DNA of 64,000 nt, from assembly GCF_905475395.1 (NCBI RefSeq), contig NC_058338.1:40025935-40089934 (forward strand), written 5' to 3'. Of this stretch, positions 24,201 through 38,300 are shown in pieces. Made by a program: the position numbers and the translations under genes. Below the pieces are notes generated by a model, which saw nothing but the letters and a program-made list of their open reading frames with translations, had not been told where the DNA came from and searched no databases. The stretch is from Chrysoperla carnea. Taxonomy: Eukaryota > Arthropoda > Insecta > Neuroptera > Chrysopidae. How positions within the stretch are numbered: position 1 is the first letter of the stretch; each line of letters begins with the position of its first letter.

Positions 24201-26212
24201 AAAATAAATCGTTCCATTTTATGGAATTTCACAAAAAAAAAAATAAATCAGCTTTTCTCAGTGTTTTCCACATGTTTTCAAATTGAAAAATAAATTATAA
24301 AACAAAACAAACAAAAAATGACTTCAAAGAAAATTTGAATTGTATTTTAAAATAAATCTAATACATTTTTTTACATTTAAAAATAATTACATGTACCCCC
24401 GGTTTAATTAGTACAACGCTTTTTCTCTTATATTTCACAAAATTTACAAACTTCGGTAAAAAATAAAGTTTAAAATGTATTAATCGTCGTCCGTGAATAT
24501 GCATTTTTCGAGTCACAAATATTAAAAAATTTTCGGAGGTACATATATTTTGTTATAATTATTTTATATTATATATATATTTATATATGAAACATGTGGC
24601 ACAGGGCCGTAACAATGTTGTAATTATAAGTATTATGTGTAGCAGCTTGGAGATAGATTTGGAGACCACTGTTTTAAGTAAAGCATAATTAGTTCATTCA
24701 GTGGTACCACTGTTTTTTTTATTTAATTTTCATAGTTGTATTATTTTAGTCTATTGTTGTGCTGCATTGCGTTTGCACTTGACTGCACGCACTTCACTCT
24801 CAAAAATAATGCACTGTACATTTTACACGGTCATACAATTAATTATATGTTTAAACTATTTAATTCTTTTTTTTTAATTTAAATTTAATTAAGTTATTTT
24901 TATTTTTTTTAATGAGAAGAGTATATTTTTTATGAAATTACGAACCCTATTGTAACAATGAAAAATATTTTTTTTTAGTGTTATGCTCTGCTCTGTATTT
25001 TGAAAAAAACTAACAAGTATTTTTTGAAACAGTTTCAAAGATGCATGGATTAATAATTATAATTCATTTATTTTTTAATAAAAAGATTTTATATTTAAAA
25101 AAATAAAAAAATTAGGTTAATTTTGCTGATACGACGTATTCTGGCCAATGTAAACTAACACATCTACTGGTGAATTTAAGAAATTGTTTCACAGCCAATT
25201 ATTTTTTTCAAATAGCAAAAATCGTTTAATCGCTTGATTTATTCTCATTTGATTTTTAGTATTTATTTTTTTTGAACATTGAAATATGAATTTTCTTAAA
25301 AAAACAACTAGATTCGTTTGTTTATCAAAAACAAGGACGTATCAACATGTACTTAGCTATGTTTTAAATAATTTAAAAATGAAAACATCAACTAATAAAA
25401 TAGAATCCATGCAACTGAGCACTATTCAAAAGAGTTTTAAAAATTTATTTTTTTGTTTTTGTAAGTAAAGTACTAATAAAGTAAAAATACAAGTACCATA
25501 CTCGATAATATTTTTATTTAAAAAATGAAAACAATGCTGTTGTCAATAAGATTAAAAACTAAAATTAATAATGAGAAAAATAATAATTACAAATGGTAAT
25601 AAATTTTTTTGATTCCACAGAAAAAATAAATGAATTAATTATTTTAATTAAAGTAAATTAATGAAATTTTATATCATGATTTGATTTTTTTATATCGAAC
25701 GAATGTACGAATATTATTTTTAGCGGCCAATCCGGTCGACATGTGAGAAGATGTGATATAATAATAAATGATGAATTGAATGGTTGGTTTTGGTTCTTCT
25801 TTCCATATTCTGTGGAAACTTAACTCTAAAAAAATGTACTCACATTCACAAATGAATTGGAAATTGCAAATTACATACACGCAAAATTAAAATGAAAAAA
25901 AAACAATGTAATTGATTTTTTTGTTTTGAAATTGAAAACTTAACCAAATCTCAAAAATTTGCCGATGTTTGGTTAATTATTTTTCGTTATTTTATTTAAA
26001 GAGAGTCTCATCAGTTGTTACGATCGGATCGGTAAATTATAAATCAAAGAAAAAAAACACAAAACACTGTTATGTTAATATTATTTATATACACTTGGGA
26101 GCAGGAATGAACAATTATGATTAGCAGACACGCCTTTGTTTCTCAAGTGATCAACCTCACATTGATTTAAAAAATAAAGGCTTTAATGTGTTTAATTTAC
26201 ACATTTTAATGT
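21251..26212. other. Intergenic: mei-P26 5' flank and Dsp1 3' flank
   Basis: Both neighbouring genes are on the minus strand, so this interval should hold the mei-P26 promoter at its left and the Dsp1 3' UTR at its right. It is very AT-rich, with many possible AATAAA signals. The short open frames at 23642, 25286 and 25674 have chance composition and no recognisable homology. A foldback repeat lies at 22342-22540. Confidence 0.65.
22342..22540. repeat. Small terminal-inverted-repeat (MITE-like) element
   Basis: ATAACATATAGAT with GGGGATCC on the left is matched in reverse complement by GATCCTCG with ATCTATATGTTAT on the right, about 200 bases away. The interior is unrelated and non-coding. 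No clear target duplication was seen, so the class is unknown. Confidence 0.6.
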
Positions 26213-26314
26213 CTACTCATCATCTTCTTCTTCTGGGTCCTCTTCCTCCTCCTCTTCTACTGGTTCTGGAACATTGTTTTCTGGCTTAATTCTTTTTTTG
26301 TATGCAGTCATTTC
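26213..26314 (-). CDS. Dsp1: Dsp1 terminal exon 5 (acidic tail)
   Basis: The acceptor TTTGCAG/GAA at 26314 joins in phase to exon 4. It reads [19 protein letters not shown], then six Glu, DPEEEDDE and TAG at 26213-26215. The last helix residues of HMG box B are followed by a short HMGB-type acidic tail, which in this family modulates DNA binding. It is shorter than the fly tail and lacks the fly's Gln/Ala stretch. Confidence 0.93.
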   Translation of the reverse strand, partial: EMTAYKKRIKPENNVPEPVEEEEEEDPEEEDDE

Positions 26315-29300
26315 CTGCAAATAGAAAGGTATCACATAAGTACTACTGATGTTTTGAAGATGATGATTATGTTATTACATTATTTCTGGATTATTGATTG
26401 ATCGAGTTTTTGTATGCGGTCATAGCCTGAAAATTATAAAAATGCATTGCTATTTTCTACGTTGAATAAAATGATTAAAATAAAAGAGATAATTTGGAGA
26501 ATAATAAAAATTTATAATACAATAATATGGAAATAAAAAATTTTTATATTGAAAATTAATATCATAAGCGTGGTATATGTATGATTTTTTTTATTGATAA
26601 CGGGTCATATGAAATTACAAACATTAATGTCCAAAAATTTTTGATTACTTGATTATTTCCATACAATTGTGCAGAAATAATAAACGCAGAAACTCGAACA
26701 ATTGCAAAAATTTTTTAATCTCAAAAAGAGTATCTGATTTAAATATTTAATAAAAATCAATAAACTCAATTGATAATTCAATGGTATTATTTTATCGGAA
26801 CAATTGTGAAAAAATTTATATCAATATTTTGGAATTAAATATTTCACGCTTTAACTTGTTATTAAAATTATTCAATGATATTCAAAAATCAATTTATTAA
26901 ATTCATTTAATGATCTGTTGTGTCCATTTTCATGTCAATCATTAAGTACGATATTTCATTATTACCTTGCTTATCAATTTATTGTATTTAATATAAATTT
27001 TGAAATTTTATTATTACATCTACTCGCGCCCTTTTTGTTTTGTTATTGAATAAAAAAAAAATTTATTGGTTAATTACATGAAAATATTCTAAACCATATG
27101 TCGAGTTTACGTTTTGAAATTAAATTTTATTACTCGTTAATTTCTTGAACAAACAATTAAAAAAATTGAAATTTAAAAAAAAAAATATTTAAATGTCAAT
27201 TTTGTATTTAACGAGAAATAAAATTTATTTGAATATTTTGGACATTAGAACTTTATATAAATTTAAAAATAGAGTGAAACACGCCAGTTTGTTCATTTCT
27301 CAATTGGGTAAGATAATGAGGATATTTAATTATCAATATAAAATTATTAACGTGCTAAGTACAGCATCCGCTTAATACTAAAGCCACTACCATAATACAG
27401 AAAATTAGGCAAGTCTTTTGAAAGATTCCTCCAAATTGAAAAAAACAGAAAATAAAATGACTACAATTACCTTTATCTATTTTTATTTTCTCGATTAAAT
27501 AAAAATATATAAATCCAGAGCTAGGGCTTCCAAAATTTCGCCGTGCACTACATTAATGAATTCTACACGAAAATACAATTCGAAAGGATGTTTTTAAGAA
27601 TTAAAATATTTTTTCTTTTGAAAAAGTCCCTATCGTTTGGAAGCTTTATGTACTTATTAAATTTTAATCATTGGTTGGTTACAGTAGCGATCATAATATT
27701 CAAAAAGTTTCCAAGGATGAGTTAAAATTTACTAGAGCACATAGAGCACAAATTATGCGATAAAATACATTTGAAAAATAGGCTAATGTGATTTTGATGC
27801 CTTCTTAGTTAATTTCTAGAAAGAAGTATCTAAACCATTCTTTAAAATAATGCAATGACACAAAAATCTTTTAAAAGCAATCGTATTTCTTAAAACGAAA
27901 TCATTAATTCGCAAGGCCATCCTTCTGCGATGTTATTTCATGTAGGGAAATATACCATTTGTCTTTTATCGATATATAAAAATACATAAAGTGCAAAGCA
28001 TAAAATTTGGTAGGTCTGGCTTTTAGTGTTAGTGAAAGCTTCGCTATTTTCCATTTTTTCAATAGGATACTCTCTATTAGCTTATCTGCTTGCCCTATGT
28101 ATACAAAATTCTTTGATTGTACGCTCAATTTAAAAATAGCATTACATTGGTTGTTCATATAGAGCAAAGACCAAACTGGCAAGTTCCTCTCCTAACCATC
28201 ACCCCTTTCTATTCCAATTCAAAAAATTCTAATTTATCTTTTAACAGGATTTAAAGAAAGAAAAATGTTAAAGAGTTGTATCCATCACCAAAAATAAATT
28301 AGGTAAAATTATAAACGAGATAAAATTAAAAAATAATATCTAAAAATATTGAAATTCAAGAACTGTATAAATTATTTTAACAAATTAAATTCAAAATTTA
28401 AGATAGAATATTAAAAAAATGAGAAAAAACAAACGAATAAATTTGAAATAGATAAAACATACACACTTCTGTAAAGTTTTCTAACAAAGATAATTTATTT
28501 TACCCTATAATCAATATATTGTCTGACGTCAGTGTGCTAAAAGAGGGTTGAATTTTATTAACAGTAACTTTAGTAAGTATATTCAAGGGGTTCTGAAACA
28601 TTTAACACAAAAACTTCATTTTTATTTTGTTGAAAATATGTAAAAACATTTTTATCACGTTTTATGATTTTACCTTCAGAGATTTCAGAAGTTATGGAAA
28701 ATAGAATACTTACCCTATCGTATCGGGCTTTATCTTGTTCAGCCATGGCCTCATACTTAGATTTTAATTCAGGTTCAACATCTGACCATCTTCTTCCCAA
28801 TTCTTTAGCAATATCACCGACTCCATATTCGGGATTAATGGCCTTTACTTTACTGCGTTCATCATTACAGAACCAGAAGAATGCTGATCTGTAAATTTTA
28901 TTAAAATATATATTAAAGATTTTCATATTGTTACGCTAAATAAAGAATTTGCTTGAACATAGTGATACTGTAATATCATTCACTCTTGATGAATTTTAAA
29001 TTTTTGAAAAAACTATTATTGAATATTTAAAAAACTATACAGTCTCAAGAATGGCAACTTAAGAAATAGAAATTAACGAAAAAATTCTTAATAGCAGGTG
29101 AAAAATATGTGTAAACAGATTTTTCTGTAAAATAACAAAACTCATCCTCAAAATGTCATTTTTAAAATTCGTAGCATTTAAAATTTCAAAATATGATAAA
29201 TAGTTTCAAAATAAAATCGTTGTAAACATATTTTTTAATAAATTTTAGTCATTGTTTACGTAAAATCAATATTTCACCGATAGTGAATTATATCACCCTT

Positions 29301-32300
29301 TATATTTAAAATAGCGGACACCCCTTATGGGATAAAAGGGGTAAAGTGAATTGTTGCGGCGGCATCATCAACCTACTATTTAAAATTATCCTGGGTTCGA
29401 TTTTTGTAACTAGGTGTAATTGCATATACTGAATTTACTAATATTTTGCTAATTGTAACAATTTCATTTTTGTTAATTGTAAGAAAATTGTTTAGAATAA
29501 ATAACATAAAATTTTGTTCTAATTTTAACCCTTTTCTTTTATTATAGCGCATGCTTATAACGAATATTCATTATAGAATAACCGTTGATCAAAATGCGCA
29601 ATTATAAAAATGATTATTCAATAAAAAAAAACAATTGGTTCGACAAGTTATATTTCTTAGAATTAAAATTGATTTGAAAAATAAATTACTGTTTGATTAA
29701 AAAACCTTATTAATTACTGTAATTGTATCTAGTTCTATTACGAATAAGAATCGATAGAACGAACATTTTAACTAATTTACTACATAACGATTTAAAAATA
29801 ATATTTTTAAGACTCAAATGATTCTCATATCACAGTAATTTGAGAAAGGTAAAAAAAATTTTATCAACTACATTACAACATTGTTTTAGCGAATCAAGCA
29901 AATTCTTTCAACATTATTTTAAATAATTTTAAAAATACTTACAATGAACGTTTTGGTGCATTTGGATCTTTGATCTGTTTCCTTTTTTTGCCTCTTGGCT
30001 TAGTTTCACCTCCTTTGGGAGGTGTATAATTTAACATTTCTGAATCATAACGTGCTTTGTCTTTTTCTGCCATTTCATGGAAACGTTTCTTTTCCTTATC
30101 TAACATGGTCTGAAAAAATACAAGAAACATTTATTGATTGATTCATAAAAAGTTAGGATTCGAGCTTTTTGTTTTACTACGCAATTGAAAAATATAAAAA
30201 ATATTTAGGTAGTTATTTATTTTGCCATGTGGGTTCAAAATTTATAGAAAAATTTTACTATTTGAATAAAAAAGAATTTTAATTAAAAGTTAAACTTTAT
30301 CGTTTTGGTCAAGTGCCAATTTAATGCCATTTTGTGTTACATAAAAAATTCGACAAATTTATTTAAATACAATATTTTAGCTTTTATCAAACTTCCGTGT
30401 TTCAATTAATCGAACAATATAGTTTGTAGTTTAATTAAATTAACAATTTTCTACCATTTTCTATTATCTTCTAGATATGAATACTTTGTATTCAAGCAAG
30501 ATTCTATTATCGCATTTTGTATTAGAATTTCAAAGCCAACGAATTAGGCCAATCACAAAAAGTCAAGTTAAAAATTCTGTTTCTGATTCTGAGAGCTCGC
30601 TTCCTCGTCACATCGTCCCATTAGAGACAACTTTTCGCAATTACATATAATAATCATTCAACGTAATTTTAAGAATAGACGTTCGAGTTAATACAGTTTT
30701 GGTCTTAATTTTTTCTACCAAATTTTTACTTTTATGGTCACAATTAATATAAATTATTTGATCTTGCAAAATAAAAGTGTAAAAAGTCCATAATATAACC
30801 TATGTGACTTATTGGTCTTGCGTTTTTCAGATCCCTACACTTCATAATTAATTATCAGTTGCACTGTGCTTAGTTCTATCGAAACCTTTTAAACCTTCAA
30901 GTTTTTTTTTTTTTTTTTTCAAATTCAAGTTACGATTTACGGAATTAAAATTATCTAATTTACGGAATTAAAATCATCGTAAAACCAAATTTAATTTTGA
31001 ATTAAGTTTGAGGTTTTAAAAAATAAAACGGCGTGGCATAGTTTAACGAGTTTTAACAATATTCGAGGATCATTCAGGGATAAACAATGTATTCAACAAT
31101 TGATTATCAATTTTTATTACATTACGTTTTATGTTATATTAGTCAGGATATATATTACAAAATTAAATTTTAATAAATTTTTAAGATATTAAAGGGTACA
31201 AACAAGTGAATGTCTAAAATTAATATATCTGAGATATAACGTTTTAAATCTTGTTCTGCCATTTAAATAAAATCAATTAAAAATTTTTTTGAATATAACT
31301 TGACAGAGGTACTAAGTTTAAAGGTTTTTGTTTTGCTTGTTTAAAAAATTATACCCAAACGTATATTAAATTTATCATTTATCGGTAGTGCCCGTTCAAA
31401 GTTTCAATTTCAGCCCAAAAACGACCTTTCAGCTAAGTCGAAGCTTCAAAAAATATAAAAGAAACGATCTATAACAATAAAAATACATATCTAGATAATA
31501 ATCAACAGAATACTGCAAGAAAATGTGAATATTAGATTTATTTGATAAAAATGCTGTGATTTATATTTTTATATATTTTGGGCTGCAATGTGGCTGCGAT
31601 CGTACAGCATTTATCAGAATGCACAGAATAATTACAGAATTTTTGTAATTGAATTATCAGAAATAAAAAGCTTCTTTCGGTTCATAATCAGTGAAAATAA
31701 AAGAACTGGGCAATTAATTTCAAAATGGGAATTAAAAAAAAAAATCAGGCAAAGATGGCTACTAACTAAAGGTTTCTGAGATTCAACGTATATGAGATTT
31801 AATTTTTTGATTAACAGTACTCTTCTTTCGTGTAAAAATGTTTTTTAAACATGCTACTATTTTTCATAATTTATATACATGTTGTTAAAAGTAGCTAAAT
31901 TTTTAGTTCGATAATTAAAAATCTTAAAAATTTGTATTTTGTTGTATAAAGCTTAGTCCTCAAGTTTTTGGATTCAACGTTAAGTATCGTTAACGAGATA
32001 AGTTTATCTTTATTTCTCAAAATTAAAAACAATATTTGACGAAGCTCTAGCTCTAGTACCTCGGATCTAAAAACATCTTTTACTTAGAATGTTAGGTTAT
32101 ATATCACTAACTATGTTTCCCAAATGCTTTTAAATATTCAACAAGCAAATTTTGTTTCTGTGATTAAACAAACCACTTTTAGTAATATTTGAAATTAAAG
32201 AATTAGAGGGCATTACAATTAATAATTTCTAAAATGGAATACTTGACCAAGCACTCACTTGATGTAAGCTAGGCATATCTGCTTTGGATTTGTCGAACTT

Positions 32301-35300
32301 TTTTTTCGAAACTACGTTATATATTTGCACAAAACAGGTATTCAATTAATAAAGAAATTCTTCACTAGAGCAATTAGACTTCATTAAGAAAAATGTCCTC
32401 AAAGACATGCTGATAAATGGTGACATTCATCATAGAATGACGTCAATTGTTGTGGTTTTTCAGTTCCACACCAATAATTGTATTTTTTCTTTTTAATTTG
32501 TTTCATTAATAGAAACAAAAACCAATTGAAATCCAGACAGAATTAAATTGAATACATTACAACTTGATTGAAATATACAAACGCTATGATATCACAAACA
32601 TATACATAATATTATGTATAATCAGTGGTACTCAACAGTACATTCTACACATAATACAAAAAAAAAAAACACTTCATAATACAATTTATTATATTATGTA
32701 CCCATTGTTATTACATAAAAAGAGTTTGAAATAATTTTTATTTGAATGAGAGAATATGTCTGTCGTTTTGAGTATTATCGGTCGGTCCGTCATCCGCAGC
32801 GCGGCACAAGCCTATATACTCTCTTTAGGTGTTTACATTGCTACAATTCACGCAATTATTATTTATCGTGATGCAAGTTTAATGAGTGTAGTATCGTATA
32901 GTATTTATATTTTAAACAGCGGTAACATATTATAGCCTTGCAATGTCATTACTAGCCAGTAATATTATGTTTTTATAAATATTTTTCATTAACACAGGTT
33001 TATAATATTAGTATTATTATTATTTTTTAAATAAAATCATTTCCATTTCACTGGGTCATTGATTTCAATTGTTTTATTATTATTAATATTTATAATATAT
33101 TTATTAATAGTTTATAGTAATTACCGTCACATTTTTCTTATCGTTGTAATTTTTATGATATTTTTTTGGGTTTATTGTGACTAACTTGCTAATCATGCAA
33201 ATTTTTTTTGGTGTATTGAACTTAAGAGTTTATATAACGGTTTTTTATTTTTTTAAGAGTAGAAGTGTACACCGCCAGTTATTAAATTTCTGAAATATTT
33301 TATGTATTGAGTATTTATTATGGTGATTTTTTTATGGTTATGATTTGTTATTAGCGATTTTATACGATTTCATAGACTTTTATATCTTCTGAGGTACAGG
33401 TAAAAAAAGTTTAATTATTACAAGAACTGGTGGGTTTTACGAAAACGTTGAGAATATCTCCGTTTTTACCTAATAAGACGTGATTTTATCAATATGATCT
33501 TAAAGAAGCAAGGTTTTGGTCTATTATACTATATATTACTATTACGGTGTTTTTAAGTACCTCACAAGAGAAAATTTAAAACAGTAAAGTTAATTTGGTC
33601 ACGTTTGTGAATTCCTTTGGTTTGCGAATTGTATGATCTAGAAATAACTATAATTCGAATTTGAATGAGTTATGAACAATTTTTTCTGATTTTTTTGCCA
33701 TTTGAATTTGCATAATTTTTCTATCGAATTTAGCGCGTAAGATTTTTTTATTACATATTTCGGAATTTTTGCAACTTTCTTGATAGAAATTATCAGTAGT
33801 TCTCTTACCTGTGTAGGCATCTTAAATAGTAAAAAATTTGACATTTTGACATTGACAAATTTGACATTTGTTTTGGAAAAATCGAAAATGATTTTTACTG
33901 TCTCAAACAAGTATGAAAATATTCTAGAAAATTTAATTTTTTCTCAAAATTGCCTAATTCAATTTTCAATTTACTTAAAATAATTTCATTTTACGAGGTA
34001 AAAACTGTTTGACGCTATTGATTTTCACCCCACAACTTCTAGCTAAGTAGATGACGCCAACAAAATCGTGAAACTTTTTAATCGTCCGCTCTTTCTAAAA
34101 GGCAGTAATATTCGCGCGGGAGAAATTTTTTTTGTTTTTGTTGTATTGATAGGTAAACATTACTTGAATGGAAATCTTATTATAAAAATATAATGTGGAA
34201 ATTTTTATTATTCGAACACAATTAATTACTATTATCAGATTTTAATTTTGAAAAGTCGTATTTTTCCACCCACATATACAATAATAAAATGATGATATTG
34301 ACCAACTAGAAACACATCCGGTTGAAATGAATGTGAATGGCCTCTGTTATACATGACATAATATCTAAGAATCAGAGGTGAAACTTCGTAATAAAAAAAA
34401 AGTATAATTAGTCAACTTATTCGACGCTGAATAATTTTTATACATGCTGTGTTTCTTTTAACATTTCTTCGAAGTCTAAACACGGAAATTTTAAAACATT
34501 TTTATTAGATGGGTGTGGCATTTTATTACTATTTTTAGTTGTTTGATAACGTTTGGAAAATAGTTACTATAAAACTCAATAATTATTTCAAATGCGCTGC
34601 AATTTCATTAATTAAAAATTAAATGTAAATAAAATTTTTACAAAGAACGTGAATATTAAAATTCTGTATATTTTTCGAATGATGATGGCGAGGAATTGGT
34701 TTTCTTTTTTTAAATTCTTTCACAACCATTTTATGTTAGAGGTCATTTATATATTAATTGGAAGTTGAAACAATAAAAAAGTTATTTCTTTGTTATAAAT
34801 TTGTAATTAATGAGTTTTACGATATTCATGGTGGTATCATATTGGTCTTACAAAATTTCTATATTCATTTTCGAATCTTCCCGCAATGTTCGACACACAT
34901 CAAATTTAATAGATTAGTCTATCATCTTTATCCAACCGGACTTTGACCCGATTGTTCCTTTTTACATTTAGCATTAAGGTTAAAATACTCCTCAATCAAA
35001 ATTGGTACGTATTTTTAAAATATAAGTATGGATTTCGCTGGGAACTAAAGCAAATATTTATTTTGTTCAAAAAATTGAACAATGGACTTAAAATTCTGGG
35101 CCTTAGGAGGTTATCTAAACAAAATCGAATACTTAATAAACGAAACGAATTTTCGCCCATTTTTATCAGAATAGCTTAAAACTTACGTCTGAATACTAAT
35201 TTAAATACTGAACAATTAATTATTTTCTGTGGCAGAAATCTTAAGTTTTAAAAATTTCTTTACAATTTAAGGACCCTAGGCTTAGGTCCAATTTACTGAA

Positions 35301-38300
35301 AGTTTTTGATGAATAAATCGAAAGTCTAATAATAAATCATAAACCACCAATGATTATAATCACCAATTACACAGTTTTTCAGTAGCGATATCGTTTTTTG
35401 CAAAATTTTAAGTGGAAGAAAAATTCAATATTTTGTATCGTTTATAATTAGAATTAATTTCCGCTTTTTGTAATAAAAAAAAATTAATTTATACTAAAAA
35501 ATAAACTTGACCTACTATAAGAAACAAATACAAATTTTTTAGATTTGAAAAAAGGTAACGTTTATTGAAAGCTCAAAATGACAAATAAGGTTGTTGTCTG
35601 AGGGTTATATAAAAATATTTTCAACTTAGATATTTTCCATAATATCCAAGATAGTGAAGAGAATTGGTTTGTTATAGATTCTTTCAACCGTGTTATGTTT
35701 GGGGTCATTTATACGTTAAGAAGATGAAGAAAAAAAAAGAAATCTATTCAGAAGTTGTAAAACTATTCTTGTGTTAAGTTTAATTTGTATGATTTTATTT
35801 TTTAAATATCGTTACTTTCAAAAGAGATTCATCTGGCGTACTTCCAAATTTATTGTGAAGATATTTTACTTTAATTTAGAAGTTTAGTTATCTCCATTTT
35901 CATTATAATTAAAATTTTATTCTCTCTCTATACTTTGACATGCAAAATAAGTGAAATTTTAAATAGATTCCTTATTGTATCTTTTAATCATTTTGGTATA
36001 TTTATATTTAAAAATCCATAGTATTAATCCACTGTGTTAGGCCTTTAGTGTAAGTAACTAACTATTTAGAAAATATCGCTCTGAAGCCGGAATACGATCT
36101 TAAATTCGGAATAAAACGACTTTGAGAATAAAATTTTATTAATAGCGTGCTTCGTTTTAAAATATAAAAAATCCAAGTGCCATTATTCAATTTTGTTTGA
36201 GCTTTATATTATTAATCTCTAAAACAAACGGAAATTAGACTCAATTTACGATTTGATAAAAAATATTTACAGCGTTATATTTCGAAGAAAAAGTAAATGG
36301 AAGTTATTGGAATAGACCAGACATGTGTTTTAAAGGAATCTTAAAGAGACGTGAGTTGTGACTGCAACTCGGGTTAGTATTATTAAAAAATATATTTTTT
36401 CAAATATTTCAAGATGATTTATCTCGCAAACAATGCCGAGAACTTCGGTAGTAAAGGAAATTTGTTACAGTTTTTCAATTTTCAAAATAGAAACTGAGAG
36501 TGGGGCGTTGTACACATTTTAAAATGTTTTCATTTAATTTTATCAAATTAATAAAAAATCTGACATAATTTATTATAAAACTGAAGCAAATTTATAAAGA
36601 AAAGGGACACTTGATATTCAAAATTAAATTTGCTAATGGACATTGCTTTCGATAAACTTGATATGCTTTTTCTTATATTTAAAGTAATCTAATTTAACCT
36701 TAACTACTTTGCAATATGCTATAATTTACGAGAGGCAAACAACTAAAAAAGTAAAACAAAAAAAAGTAATTTTCGTGTAATTCCTTCGTAGAGTTTGCTT
36801 TTCTATTGGTGTTTTATAATTTACAAATTTTCACACTAACTATCTTAGTAATATTTAATAAACGGTTAAAAAGTATTAGAGTCTTGAATGATAAAACAAT
36901 TAGAAGTTTGAAATTATGTAAACCATATTACAGAAATAATGGTTAAATCATTTCACAAGCTCATCAGTTTCAAATGCAATTTATAAATCAATAATATTAC
37001 AAAAATGACGTTAGTGGAATCTTCTCTTTAGGCTTGTTCTATAATACACTATCACGTATTATGTAAATGAAACCGAACATTGACGACAACTGCAAGTAAT
37101 TAGGAAAATGAAGCTTTATGAACAACGCCTATTTTTGTACGAAATGAAAAATCAATGAAAAACTATAATTTATTGTCTTATTTATATTAATGATATTTTA
37201 ACTCAATTAATTATTTTATCAAGTTTCATGTTACAGAACGGAATTATTAAAAAAAAAACCTAAACATTGGAAGGTTATGCGTATATATCCAGAAAATTCG
37301 AATTGAGTTTTTCAACGGATCTTTAAGATTTAAGTTATCTTGATACCAAAAAGAATATTTTCAGTCATTCGTCTGCATGAATGTGGGATTCAAACGAAAC
37401 GACCAAAATTATTGTAATTTCATACTTCATATCCGAGTGTTATTTTGATTAGCAATTATTGTTTCACAACATTTTTCAAAAGCGATCAAAATAGTGACTC
37501 GTCTTTTATAAACCTACAATTTGATATGCATATCAACTCGCAGACTTTTGAAGTTTTGAGTTTTTTCCTTTTATAATTCAAAAACGATGTTAACAACTTG
37601 TTTTTAGAGCATTTATAATTATTCGTTGTGTATCATTGAGACCTACACTTTGATATTTAACCTTAAATTATATCTTTTTAAGGGGATATTCTGGTCTAGG
37701 CGCCTAAACTATAGCCATTTCTCAAGCTAAAATTCACTGCCTTAACTTATTATGTTACTAGATGTTTAAGTATTTAATTGTGCTAAGGCATTATAAATGA
37801 TCAACGATTTGGATACATTAACCACCTTTACAGCCTAAAAATTGCTTTTCTCTTTATTGCAGTCCTGTGCAACAATAAAACTTCACACAGGAGGATGAAA
37901 AAGAGATAATACTTTTTTATATTCAAATAATAATTTATTTTTACAATCGCACTTAAAACTCTATTTAAGTGGCACTAAAAATAAGTACCAAATACTGTAA
38001 AAAAATTACAATGCTTATATTCGATAGTAAAATATCAAATGAAATACATTTAAAATCCAAATCCATAAATAATGTTTTAAGTGTTTTGTAAAAGACTAAA
38101 AAAAATTTATAAGCTCAATGGATTTACCACAATTTTAGGTTAAGTAAATTTTCTTCATTTTGAAGGTTGATATCAAAATGTAGATCTTCATAAAATCAAA
38201 TCGAATAACAATATTTAAGAGAATCACCGTTTTCGAGAAAGTTAATTCGAAATACAGCGATTTGTATATTAAGCCATACATCTGATTAGCTGAATTTAAA

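Noticed and set aside
27904-28182. 92-codon minus-strand frame in Dsp1 intron 4
   Set aside because: No recognisable domain, no fitting splice sites and no phase agreement with Dsp1.
29323-29345. Short palindrome CCCCTTAT...AAAAGGGG
   Set aside because: Too short and isolated in an intron to support a terminator, operator or transposon call.
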